Assembly (NCBI GenBank): GCA_028701335.1
Contig: JAQVQY010000004.1
Location: 12,037-46,668 of the forward strand
Reading direction: 5' to 3'
Length of the DNA: 34,632 nt
DNA from: Eubacteriales bacterium
Lineage (GTDB): Bacteria > Bacillota > Clostridia > Christensenellales > Aristaeellaceae
Shown in pieces: positions 22,514 through 28,724 of this stretch (positions are counted from its first letter, which is position 1; the number at the start of each line of letters is the position of its first letter). The position numbers and the translations under genes were made by a program. The notes under the pieces are model-generated. The model worked only from the letters and a program-made list of their open reading frames with translations. It was not told the DNA's origin and did not search any database.

Positions 22514-24064
22514 ATGAAAAAAGCGCTGTCGCTTCTGCTGTCGGCCCTTATGCTACTGGCAGCCCTGCCCGCCCTGGCCCAGGAATATACCCTGGACGAA
22601 AAGCTCATCAAGCAGGTACAGGATGGCTCGGGCCTCAGGGCGGCCATCACCTTTGAAAAAACCGGCGGAGCCCTCTCGCTGCTTGACGCCGCCGCCAACG
22701 CGGCGCTTAATGTTCTGGCCCAGGGCAGCGTGCTGGAAATCCGTTACCTAAGCGGTGTGGGCACGCTCAAGGGCAAGGAAGACCTGGAGATCACCCTGAG
22801 CCGCGGCACCCAGCCGCTGGCCGACTTGAGATATCTGAAAGACACCCAGCTGGAGGCCCTCACCTCCACGCTGCTTTCCGGCGTCGGCTATGCCGATGTG
22901 CGGGACGGCGGTGTGCTTCTGGCCCTGATGACGGGGCAGGATGTAGTGTGGCCGCCGGTTGAGGGTGTCCTTATCAAATTAAACACCGCCGAGTCCACCT
23001 GGCAGGCGGCGGCGGGCAGGAAGCTGGACGCCTACACAGCCAAGATGTCGCTGTGGCTGCAGGGCTACACCCAGACCAGCACCCAGCGGGATGAGGCCAA
23101 CAACCTGCTAACCAGAATCGATATCTCCATCCCCCCGGAGCCCCTGAAGAGCCAGATCAAGCAGCTGATGCTGGACGTCTACAATGACGCCGAGCTACTG
23201 GCCCTCCTGGCCCAGGAGCTGGACGGGCGCCAGGCAGCGGCCTACCTGCAGCCCGGCATGATGAACAGCTTCTTCACCTCCCTTGACCAGCTTAAGCTTT
23301 CAGGCAATGTGGAGTCCTCCCGGGTCTTTGACCGGGAGGCCCGGCTGGTGGAAAGCCGGCTGGCGCTGCCCCTGGGCGGCGCGCGGGGAATCACGCGGTT
23401 GACGCATGAGTACAGTCTTGACGCGGACGCGGCTGAGACCAACACCTGGCGGCTTGACATGCGGCCGGAAAATGAGGAAAACACCACCGGCGCCGTCCAC
23501 CTGCTGACATACGCCGGCGGCAGCCTGGCCGACGCGCCGGAGAGCCAGGCCTACACCGGCAGCTACAGCTTCACCCCGGAGGCGGGGCAGGCGGGCTTCA
23601 CCGTGGATGAAGGCCAGACGCCGGCCGTGGCTTTAGCTTACAACTTCAACCTGTTTATCAGCCCCGGCGAGGAGGTCATGGACCCGGCTACCCGGAGAAG
23701 CATCCGTGAGGATGAGATCACCCTGGTGCTGACCCCCCAGGGGGAGGACGCCCCAGCTGCCCAGTCCTTCCAGCTGAAAATGCGCCTGGAAAGCGGCGAG
23801 CGGACCAACTCCGCCACCTCCTTCAAGGGCACCCTCACCTGGCAGGACCAGGAAACCGAGGGCCTGCTCACTGCCGCCATCAACGGCACTTCCGCCCCGC
23901 CCTGGCAGATCCCCGATGTGGCTCTGACCGGCCTCACCCGGGTGGACACCATGACGCAGACCCAATTGGATGCCCTGGGAGAGCAGGTGCAGCAGACGCT
24001 TGAAAGCGCCCTCACCCAGTTGCTCTTAAGGCTCACCGCGCCGCTTCCCACCGCGGCGCCTTAA
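22514..24064 (+). CDS. Secreted protein of unknown function, partner of the preceding one
   Basis: This 516-residue protein has a typical signal peptide, MKKALSLLLSALMLLAALPA, with a likely cut after ALA at about residue 22. The start has AAGGAGG eight bases upstream. The mature part has no cysteine. It mixes helical stretches (about 165-260) with strand-rich ones (about 270-460), for instance VHLLTYAGGSLA and SFKGTLTWQDQETEGLL. The phrase GTLT within a beta segment near the end also occurs in the preceding protein (GRLTGTLTVLA). It follows that gene by 16 bases and is the last of the operon, before a strong terminator. The signal peptide is nearly the same as that of the sugar-binding protein at 12797-14011, but the mature parts are unrelated. 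No function is assigned. Confidence 0.72.
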   Translation: MKKALSLLLSALMLLAALPALAQEYTLDEKLIKQVQDGSGLRAAITFEKTGGALSLLDAAANAALNVLAQGSVLEIRYLSGVGTLKGKEDLEITLSRGTQPLADLRYLKDTQLEALTSTLLSGVGYADVRDGGVLLALMTGQDVVWPPVEGVLIKLNTAESTWQAAAGRKLDAYTAKMSLWLQGYTQTSTQRDEANNLLTRIDISIPPEPLKSQIKQLMLDVYNDAELLALLAQELDGRQAAAYLQPGMMNSFFTSLDQLKLSGNVESSRVFDREARLVESRLALPLGGARGITRLTHEYSLDADAAETNTWRLDMRPENEENTTGAVHLLTYAGGSLADAPESQAYTGSYSFTPEAGQAGFTVDEGQTPAVALAYNFNLFISPGEEVMDPATRRSIREDEITLVLTPQGEDAPAAQSFQLKMRLESGERTNSATSFKGTLTWQDQETEGLLTAAINGTSAPPWQIPDVALTGLTRVDTMTQTQLDALGEQVQQTLESALTQLLLRLTAPLPTAAP

Positions 24065-24080
24065 GGCGCCAGGACAAGCC

Positions 24081-24117
24081 CGGGAAGGCAGGCGTTAAAG
24101 CCCGCCTTCCCGTTTTT
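24081..24117 (+). terminator. Rho-independent terminator of the uvrC operon
   Basis: CGGGAAGGC plus GGC (24081-24093) pairs with GCC plus GCCTTCCCG (24099-24112) with one internal mismatch, followed by TTTTT. Confidence 0.9.
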
Positions 24118-24129
24118 AACCCTTGACAT

Positions 24130-24158
24130 TTACGCCCAGGCCCGGAACATGGTATATT
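24130..24158 (+). promoter_or_regulatory. Likely promoter of obg (extended -10)
   Basis: TATATT (24153-24158) is preceded by TGG, an extended -10 form. The -35 at 17 bases (TTACGC) is poor. A perfect TTGACA at 24123-24128 lies 24 bases from TATATT, too far for normal use. The obg start is 22 bases after the -10. Confidence 0.5.
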
Positions 24159-24180
24159 GTGCCCGGACTGGAGGATTTTT

Positions 24181-25443
24181 ATGGCATCGTTTGTGGACAG
24201 GGCGCCGATTGAGCTTAAGGCCGGTGACGGCGGCGACGGCGCGGTCTCCTTTCACCGGGAGAAATATGTGCAAAAAGGCGGGCCCGACGGCGGGGACGGC
24301 GGCAAGGGCGGGGATGTGGTGCTCCTGGCCGACCACAACCTGCATACGCTCCTGGACTTCCGCTACAAGCGCAAGCACCAGGCGGCAAACGGGATGCAGG
24401 GCAGCTCGGCCCGTAAATCCGGCAAGGGCGGGGAAGACCTGGTGATCAGGGTGCCTGTTGGGACCCTGGTGAAGCTGAAAGACACGGACGCCGTGGTGGC
24501 GGATATGTTTGAGCCGGGCCAAAAGCGGGTGCTGCTTCAGGGCGGCCGGGGCGGCTGGGGCAACGCACACTTTGCCACCCCCACCCGGCAGGCGCCCTCC
24601 TTTGCCAAGCCAGGCATCAAAACGCGCTGGCACGATTTTGTGCTGGAGCTGCGCACCATTGCGGACGTGGGGCTGGTGGGCTACCCCAACGCGGGGAAGA
24701 GCAGCCTCCTGGCCCGCATCACCGCCGCGCGCCCCAAGATCGCGAACTATCCCTTCACCACGCTCACGCCAAACCTGGGCATCGCCAGCCACAAGGGTGT
24801 GGATTTCGCCATCGCGGATATCCCCGGGCTTATCGAGGGAGCCAGCGAGGGAGCCGGCCTGGGCTTTGCTTTTCTAAGGCATGTGGAAAGGACCAGGCTG
24901 CTGCTCCAGGTGGTGGACGCCTCAGGCCAGGAGGGGCGGGAACCAAAGGATGACCTTAAGGCCATTGACAACGAGCTGGCCCGCTACGGTGATCTGGCCG
25001 CCAGGGAACGCATCGTGGTGGCCAACAAGATGGACCTGCCGGAGAGTAATAAGCACCTGGAGGCGGTCAGGGAAGCGGCGGGCGGGCGGCCGGTGTTCCC
25101 GGTGAGCGCCGCCACAGGGGAGGGCCTTGAAGCGATGCTGGACGCTGTGACAGCCGAACTGGCCAAGCTGCCCCCGGCGGCGCCGGTGCAGGAGGAGCCT
25201 TTCCTGGAGGAAGAGCGCCTGAGGGGCTGGGAGGTCAGCCGGGATACAGACGGGGCCTTCCTTGTCAGCGGCAACTCCATGGACAGCCTGCTATTGGCGG
25301 TCAACTTTGATGACTTTGAGAGCATGCGCTGGTTCCACAGGACGCTGAGAGCTTCGGGTGTCATCGACCGCCTGAGGGAAATGGGCGCCCAGGAAGGCGA
25401 CACCGTGCGCATGGGGGATACGGAGTTTGACTTTGTCGAGTGA
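24181..25443 (+). CDS. obg: Obg GTPase (CgtA)
   Basis: Starting at the ATG at 24181 (GGAGG six bases upstream) the protein has 420 residues. It binds GTP and acts in 50S ribosome assembly and stress control. The glycine-rich Obg fold comes first (about 1-158, with GDGGDGAVSFHREKYV and GGRGGWGN). The G domain follows with G1 GYPNAGKSS (167-175), G3 DIPGLIEG (from 213), G4 NKMD (282-285) and G5 SAATGEG (309-315). The C-terminal OCT domain (about 345-420) is present, as usual for Bacillota. The gene is usually next to rplU-rpmA; here it is instead followed by a GNAT acetyltransferase and yhbY, another ribosome-assembly factor, so the operon keeps a ribosome theme. Confidence 0.97.
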   Translation: MASFVDRAPIELKAGDGGDGAVSFHREKYVQKGGPDGGDGGKGGDVVLLADHNLHTLLDFRYKRKHQAANGMQGSSARKSGKGGEDLVIRVPVGTLVKLKDTDAVVADMFEPGQKRVLLQGGRGGWGNAHFATPTRQAPSFAKPGIKTRWHDFVLELRTIADVGLVGYPNAGKSSLLARITAARPKIANYPFTTLTPNLGIASHKGVDFAIADIPGLIEGASEGAGLGFAFLRHVERTRLLLQVVDASGQEGREPKDDLKAIDNELARYGDLAARERIVVANKMDLPESNKHLEAVREAAGGRPVFPVSAATGEGLEAMLDAVTAELAKLPPAAPVQEEPFLEEERLRGWEVSRDTDGAFLVSGNSMDSLLLAVNFDDFESMRWFHRTLRASGVIDRLREMGAQEGDTVRMGDTEFDFVE

Positions 25444-25981
25444 ATTGGGGCTTGCCCTCATCCCGCCCAGCCTGGACTATGAAGCGCAGATCCTGGCCTA
25501 CCGGGAAGAGTTGTGGCAGGCGGATGGGCATCATCTTCAGGGAGTGGGCGGCCTGGATGAGTTGACGGTACCCGGATGGCTGGATCTGCTTGAAAGGAAG
25601 AGCAAGCCGGAAACCTGCCCTGAGGGGCTGGTGCCCGACAGCGTGTTCCTGTGCGTAAGGGTAAAGGATAACCGACTGGTGGGCATCATCAACATCCGGC
25701 ATACCTTGAACGACTATTTAAGCCGCTTCGGCGGGCACATCGGCTACGCCATCAGGCCTGATGAGCGGCGCAAGGGCTACGCTGAGGAGCAATTGCGCCT
25801 GGGCCTGGTGGAATGCCAAAAACTGGGAATCGACCCCGTGCTGCTCACCTGCCTTACAGACAACGCCGCTTCCCGCCGCACCATCATTAAAAACGGCGGC
25901 GTTTATGAGGGCATCGCGGCACGGGACGACGGCAGCCGCTTTGAGCGCTACTGGATAGACCTGAGCGGAAGGAAGGATTAA
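25433..25981 (+). CDS. GNAT-family N-acetyltransferase
   Basis: The product has about 182 residues and a GNAT fold: strand FLCVRVKDNRLVGIINIRH, then the acetyl-CoA-binding loop IGYAIRPDERRKGYAEEQL (R-x-x-G-[YA] type), and DNAASRRTIIKNGGVYEG near the end, typical of the family. It would move an acetyl group from acetyl-CoA to an amine; the substrate is unknown. I place the start at the TTG at 25433, seven bases after GGAG (25422-25425); the TTG at 25427 is too close to that site. The gene overlaps the obg end by 11 bases, so translation is probably coupled. It lies two bases before yhbY. Confidence 0.88.
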   Translation: MSSELGLALIPPSLDYEAQILAYREELWQADGHHLQGVGGLDELTVPGWLDLLERKSKPETCPEGLVPDSVFLCVRVKDNRLVGIINIRHTLNDYLSRFGGHIGYAIRPDERRKGYAEEQLRLGLVECQKLGIDPVLLTCLTDNAASRRTIIKNGGVYEGIAARDDGSRFERYWIDLSGRKD

Positions 25982-25982
25982 C

Positions 25983-26276
25983 ATGACAGAAATCACACCC
26001 AAACAGCGCGCTGCGCTTCGCGCCATGGCCAACGGCCTGGACACCATCCTTTATGTGGGCGTGCAGGGCATCACCCCCCAGACGGTGAAAGAAGCCTATG
26101 ACGCCCTGAAGGCCCGGGAGCTGATCAAGTGCGCTGTGCAGCAAAACGCCCCCCTGACGGCAAGGGAAGCCAGCCATGAGCTGTGCGAGAAGACCGGGGC
26201 CGCCCCCGTGCAGGTGATCGGCCGGCGCTTTGTGATCTACCGCCCAAACGACAAGGAGCCCAGGATTATCCTGTAA
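25983..26276 (+). CDS. yhbY: YhbY-type RNA-binding protein (CRM domain)
   Basis: This 97-residue protein is a single CRS1-YhbY domain: TPKQRAALRAMANGLDTILY, then the glycine loop VGVQGITPQTVKEAYDAL, ARELIKC and the end VQVIGRRFVIYR. YhbY proteins bind pre-50S ribosomal particles. The start has GGAAGGA at 6-8 bases and lies one base after the acetyltransferase stop. It is the last gene of the obg operon and is followed by a strong terminator, consistent with a ribosome-assembly operon with obg. Confidence 0.93.
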   Translation: MTEITPKQRAALRAMANGLDTILYVGVQGITPQTVKEAYDALKARELIKCAVQQNAPLTAREASHELCEKTGAAPVQVIGRRFVIYRPNDKEPRIIL

Positions 26277-26316
26277 AGCCCGGGGCATAGCCTGCCCCTG
26301 GCATCCGCTTTACCGC

Positions 26317-26350
26317 GCCGGGAGAAAACCCCTTGCTCCCGGCTTTTTTT
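26317..26350 (+). terminator. Rho-independent terminator of the obg operon
   Basis: GCCGGGAG (26317-26324) and CTCCCGGC (26336-26343) form a perfect 8-bp stem followed by seven T. Confidence 0.93.
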
Positions 26351-26383
26351 GTGCTACCATGCTGGTGGTAAAGATTCCTACTT

Positions 26384-26396
26384 TGTAATGGTTACA
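26384..26396. promoter_or_regulatory. Palindrome before perR, candidate autoregulatory site
   Basis: TGTAATGGTTACA is a perfect 5-3-5 inverted repeat 15 bases before the perR start. It only loosely resembles the known Per box (TTATAAT-N-ATTATAA) but its place suits autoregulation by the encoded Fur-family protein. No clear -35/-10 pair was found here. Confidence 0.45.
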
Positions 26397-26411
26397 TCCG
26401 AGAGGAAGCAG

Positions 26412-26843
26412 ATGAAACTTTCGTTTGATGCGCTGAAGCAGCAGCTGAAGGACAGGGAGATCAGCCTGTCCCATCAGCGCCTGAAGGTACTGGCGTTTTT
26501 ATGCCGCAGCCGCGGCCATCCCACAGCCGATGAAATTTATCTGGCGCTCCGGGAAGAGATTGCCACCCTGTCAAAAACCACCGTGTACAACACCCTTCGG
26601 GTCCTGGAGGAGTCCGGCATGGTCCAGGCCATTGGGATCGAGGACCATGAAACGCGCTTTGACTTAAGCCCGCCGGACCACGGGCATTTCAAGTGCCTTT
26701 CCTGCGGGACGGTGTCCGATGTGCCCATGGACATACAGGCCCTGTTCCCAGAGGCCATGAATCACTGGCGGGTGGATGAGACCCAGGTCAATTTCAAAGG
26801 CATTTGCCCTGACTGCCTTTCAGGCGAAGAAGAAAGTAAATAA
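26412..26843 (+). CDS. perR: PerR-type peroxide sensor (Fur family)
   Basis: From the ATG at 26412 (GAGGAAG upstream) the protein has 143 residues. It has a winged helix ([10 protein letters not shown], then [13 protein letters not shown]) and a metal-binding dimer domain. His36, Asp84, His90, His92 and Asp103 match the five regulatory-metal ligands of Bacillus subtilis PerR (37, 85, 91, 93, 104) with a constant shift of one. Asp at position 84, rather than Glu, is the known PerR mark. Cys95, Cys98, Cys132 and Cys135 form the structural zinc site. PerR senses peroxide by iron-catalysed oxidation of its histidines and releases its DNA sites. The genes behind it encode rubredoxin and rubrerythrin proteins, typical PerR targets in anaerobes. 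Confidence 0.88.
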   Translation: MKLSFDALKQQLKDREISLSHQRLKVLAFLCRSRGHPTADEIYLALREEIATLSKTTVYNTLRVLEESGMVQAIGIEDHETRFDLSPPDHGHFKCLSCGTVSDVPMDIQALFPEAMNHWRVDETQVNFKGICPDCLSGEEESK

Positions 26844-26856
26844 AGGAGGATGTGAC

Positions 26857-27516
26857 ATGGTGAAATATGTTTGTGCTGTTTGCGGCTTTATTTATGACCC
26901 GGCTGTGGGCAGCCCGGAATCGGGCATCCCAGCTTTAACGGCGTGGGAGGATGTACCGGAGGACTGGGTCTGCCCGGTATGCGGCGCCGGGAAGGGCGAG
27001 TTTGAAGCCCAGGCCGCGCCTGGCAAGGAAAAACGTGAACCCGTCCTGGCAGCGCCTGAGGCGGCCGGGGAGCTCAACGCGGTGGAGAAAAGCGCGCTGT
27101 GCCTGAACCTGTCCCGGGGCTGTGAGAAGCAGTATAAGCCCCAGGAGGCGGCGCTGTTTCGGGAGCTGGCGGACTACTACAAGGCCAGCGCCCGGCCGGC
27201 CGAGTCCCCGGACTTTGGCCAGCTTTTGACGATGGTGGAAGAGGACCTGGAGGTTATCTTCCCGGACGTTAACGCCGTTGCCAGGGAGACCGCGGACCGT
27301 GGGGCGCTGCGCGCCCTGGTCTGGAGCGAGAAGGTCACCCGCATGCTCAAGTCGCTTTTAAGCCGGGAGAAGCAGGAAGCCGGCAGCTTTGAGGACACCA
27401 ACGTCTATGTCTGCACTATCTGCGGTTTCATCTACACCGGGGACAGTTTGCCTGAGGTATGCCCGGTGTGCAAGGTGCCCAACTGGAAATTTGAGAAGGT
27501 TGACGGGAGGCAGTGA
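26857..27516 (+). CDS. Double-rubredoxin protein with helical middle
   Basis: From the ATG at 26857 (AAAGGAGG seven bases upstream) the protein has 219 residues. A complete rubredoxin domain comes first: Cys6, Cys9, Cys39 and Cys42 in [12 protein letters not shown] and [14 protein letters not shown]. The middle (about 72-175) is helical and reminds one of a ferritin-like bundle but lacks clear paired E-x-x-H motifs. The end is a short rubrerythrin-type rubredoxin: Cys186, Cys189, Cys202, Cys205 in [12 protein letters not shown] and [13 protein letters not shown]. Rubredoxins pass single electrons, usually to peroxide- or oxygen-reducing partners. It lies 13 bases after perR and two bases before the ferredoxin-rubrerythrin gene, so it likely delivers electrons in that defence system. 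Two terminal iron sites in one chain is uncommon. Confidence 0.85.
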   Translation: MVKYVCAVCGFIYDPAVGSPESGIPALTAWEDVPEDWVCPVCGAGKGEFEAQAAPGKEKREPVLAAPEAAGELNAVEKSALCLNLSRGCEKQYKPQEAALFRELADYYKASARPAESPDFGQLLTMVEEDLEVIFPDVNAVARETADRGALRALVWSEKVTRMLKSLLSREKQEAGSFEDTNVYVCTICGFIYTGDSLPEVCPVCKVPNWKFEKVDGRQ

Positions 27517-27518
27517 GA

Positions 27519-28499
27519 ATGAACGAAAAATACGCGGTCAGGAACGTCCGCCTGTGCACCAAGGACTGTTTGTGCCTCAATGTTTGCCCCACCGGGGCCA
27601 CGGACACGGAGAACAGCATCATTGACGTGACCACCTGCATCGGCTGCGGCGACTGTGCCGATGCCTGCCCCTCCGGCGCCATCTCCATGGTGCCCAAGGT
27701 GTACCCGCCCCAGCAGGTGAAAACCGATGCCGTGGTTGGGGCGATGCGCAAACTCCTAAACAGCAAGGCACGCCAGGAGAACACCGCGGCGGGAATCCCT
27801 GGGAAACTGGCCTGGGCGATCGAAAAGTCCAACCAGATCATGGCGGAGGATCTCCTCAGGGAATCCGGCTACATGCTGCCCCAGAGCGGCAATGCCCGGG
27901 ATTTCCTGCAATCGCTTCTCAGCCAGAGCCAACCCGAAGGGTTCCCCAGGGAGGCTGTGGAGAAATTATTAAAAGCATTTGAAAAGAAAGAGGAGGACAC
28001 ACACATGGCAGGCAACAAGACCCATGACAACCTGATGGCGGGATTCGCGGGAGAATCCCAGGCTAACCGGAAGTACCTGGCTTACGCCAAAAAGGCGGAG
28101 AAGGACGGAAAACTGAACGCCGCAAAGCTTTTTAAGGCGGCGTCCGACGCGGAGACCATCCACGCGCTCAAGCACTTTGAGGTGGCTGGCATGGTGGGCA
28201 GCACCGAAGACAACCTCAAGGATGCCGTGGCAGGGGAAACCTACGAGTACAAGGAGATGTACCCCGATTTCATCCCCCACGCGGAGGCTGAGGGCAACAA
28301 GGCGGCGATCCAGTCCTTCACCTATGCGATGAAGGCCGAGGAAGTGCACGCCCGGCTCTACCAGGAGGCGCTGGAGAACCTGGACGCGACTGAAGAGGTT
28401 TTCTACTACCTCTGTCCCGTCTGCGGCAACATCGAGAAATTCCGCCCGGAGAAGTGCTCCATCTGCAATATCCCGGGGGAGCGCTTCACCAAATACTGA
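27519..28499 (+). CDS. Ferredoxin-rubrerythrin fusion protein
   Basis: From the ATG at 27519 (GGGAGG eight bases upstream) 326 residues are read without a stop. The N-terminus is a two-cluster ferredoxin: the second site Cys40-Cys43-Cys46-Cys50 is canonical, while the first is odd (Cys13, Cys17, Cys19, Cys23, so C-x3-C-x-C-x3-C). A helical linker (about 68-160) leads to a full rubrerythrin (from Met163) with the di-iron residues in GFAGESQANRKY, ASDAETIHALKH and AMKAEEVHARLY and a C-terminal rubredoxin (YYLCPVCG, KCSICNIPGERF). Rubrerythrin reduces hydrogen peroxide to water. A strong internal ribosome binding site before Met163 suggests that rubrerythrin (164 residues) is also made alone. 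The gene is last in the perR operon and is followed by a terminator. Confidence 0.87.
   Translation: MNEKYAVRNVRLCTKDCLCLNVCPTGATDTENSIIDVTTCIGCGDCADACPSGAISMVPKVYPPQQVKTDAVVGAMRKLLNSKARQENTAAGIPGKLAWAIEKSNQIMAEDLLRESGYMLPQSGNARDFLQSLLSQSQPEGFPREAVEKLLKAFEKKEEDTHMAGNKTHDNLMAGFAGESQANRKYLAYAKKAEKDGKLNAAKLFKAASDAETIHALKHFEVAGMVGSTEDNLKDAVAGETYEYKEMYPDFIPHAEAEGNKAAIQSFTYAMKAEEVHARLYQEALENLDATEEVFYYLCPVCGNIEKFRPEKCSICNIPGERFTKY
27991..28007 (+). promoter_or_regulatory. Internal ribosome binding site and start for stand-alone rubrerythrin
   Basis: AGGAGG at 27991-27996 lies eight bases before an in-frame ATG at 28005, exactly where the rubrerythrin domain starts (MAGNKTHDNLMAG). This is a better ribosome binding site than that of the full-length frame, so two products are likely. 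Confidence 0.65.
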
Positions 28500-28524
28500 G
28501 CCTGGCATAAGGCATTTTCGCCAG

Positions 28525-28557
28525 GGGCACGCGCGTTTCAGGCCGCGTGCCCTTTTT
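28525..28557 (+). terminator. Rho-independent terminator of the perR operon
   Basis: GGGCACGCG (28525-28533) and CGCGTGCCC (28544-28552) form a perfect 9-bp stem followed by TTTTT. Confidence 0.93.
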
Positions 28558-28584
28558 GGTGGCTGTTGCATGGCTTGTGAATAT

Positions 28585-28631
28585 CCACAACATATTGTGG
28601 ATAGAAATAAAAAAAGTACAATAAATTGTGT
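28585..28631. promoter_or_regulatory. Two NrdR-type boxes before nrdD
   Basis: Box 1 is CCACAACATATTGTGG (28585-28600) and box 2 is GTACAATAAATTGTGT (28616-28631). Both fit the known NrdR pattern of a 16-base near-palindrome with ACA at the left, an A/T centre and TGT at the right. Their starts are 31 bases apart, about three helical turns, as in known NrdR sites. NrdR is the ATP/dATP-sensing repressor of ribonucleotide reductase genes. The nrdR gene itself is not in this window. Confidence 0.8.
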
Positions 28632-28639
28632 TTATGTCC

Positions 28640-28668
28640 TTGACAGCCTATACTGCCGATGCTATTAT
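28640..28668 (+). promoter_or_regulatory. Strong promoter of nrdD-nrdG-osmC
   Basis: A perfect TTGACA (28640-28645) is followed after exactly 17 bases by TATTAT (28663-28668). The NrdR-type boxes end eight bases upstream of the -35, and the nrdD start is 56 bases after the -10. Confidence 0.87.
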
Positions 28669-28724
28669 GAGCAAGCCACTTTAATATGTTACCAAATTAT
28701 TACACAATAGAGGAGAATTCACCA

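Noticed and set aside
24123-24158. TTGACA (24123) with TATATT (24153) as one promoter
   Set aside because: The spacing of 24 bases is too long; the extended -10 alone is the better explanation.
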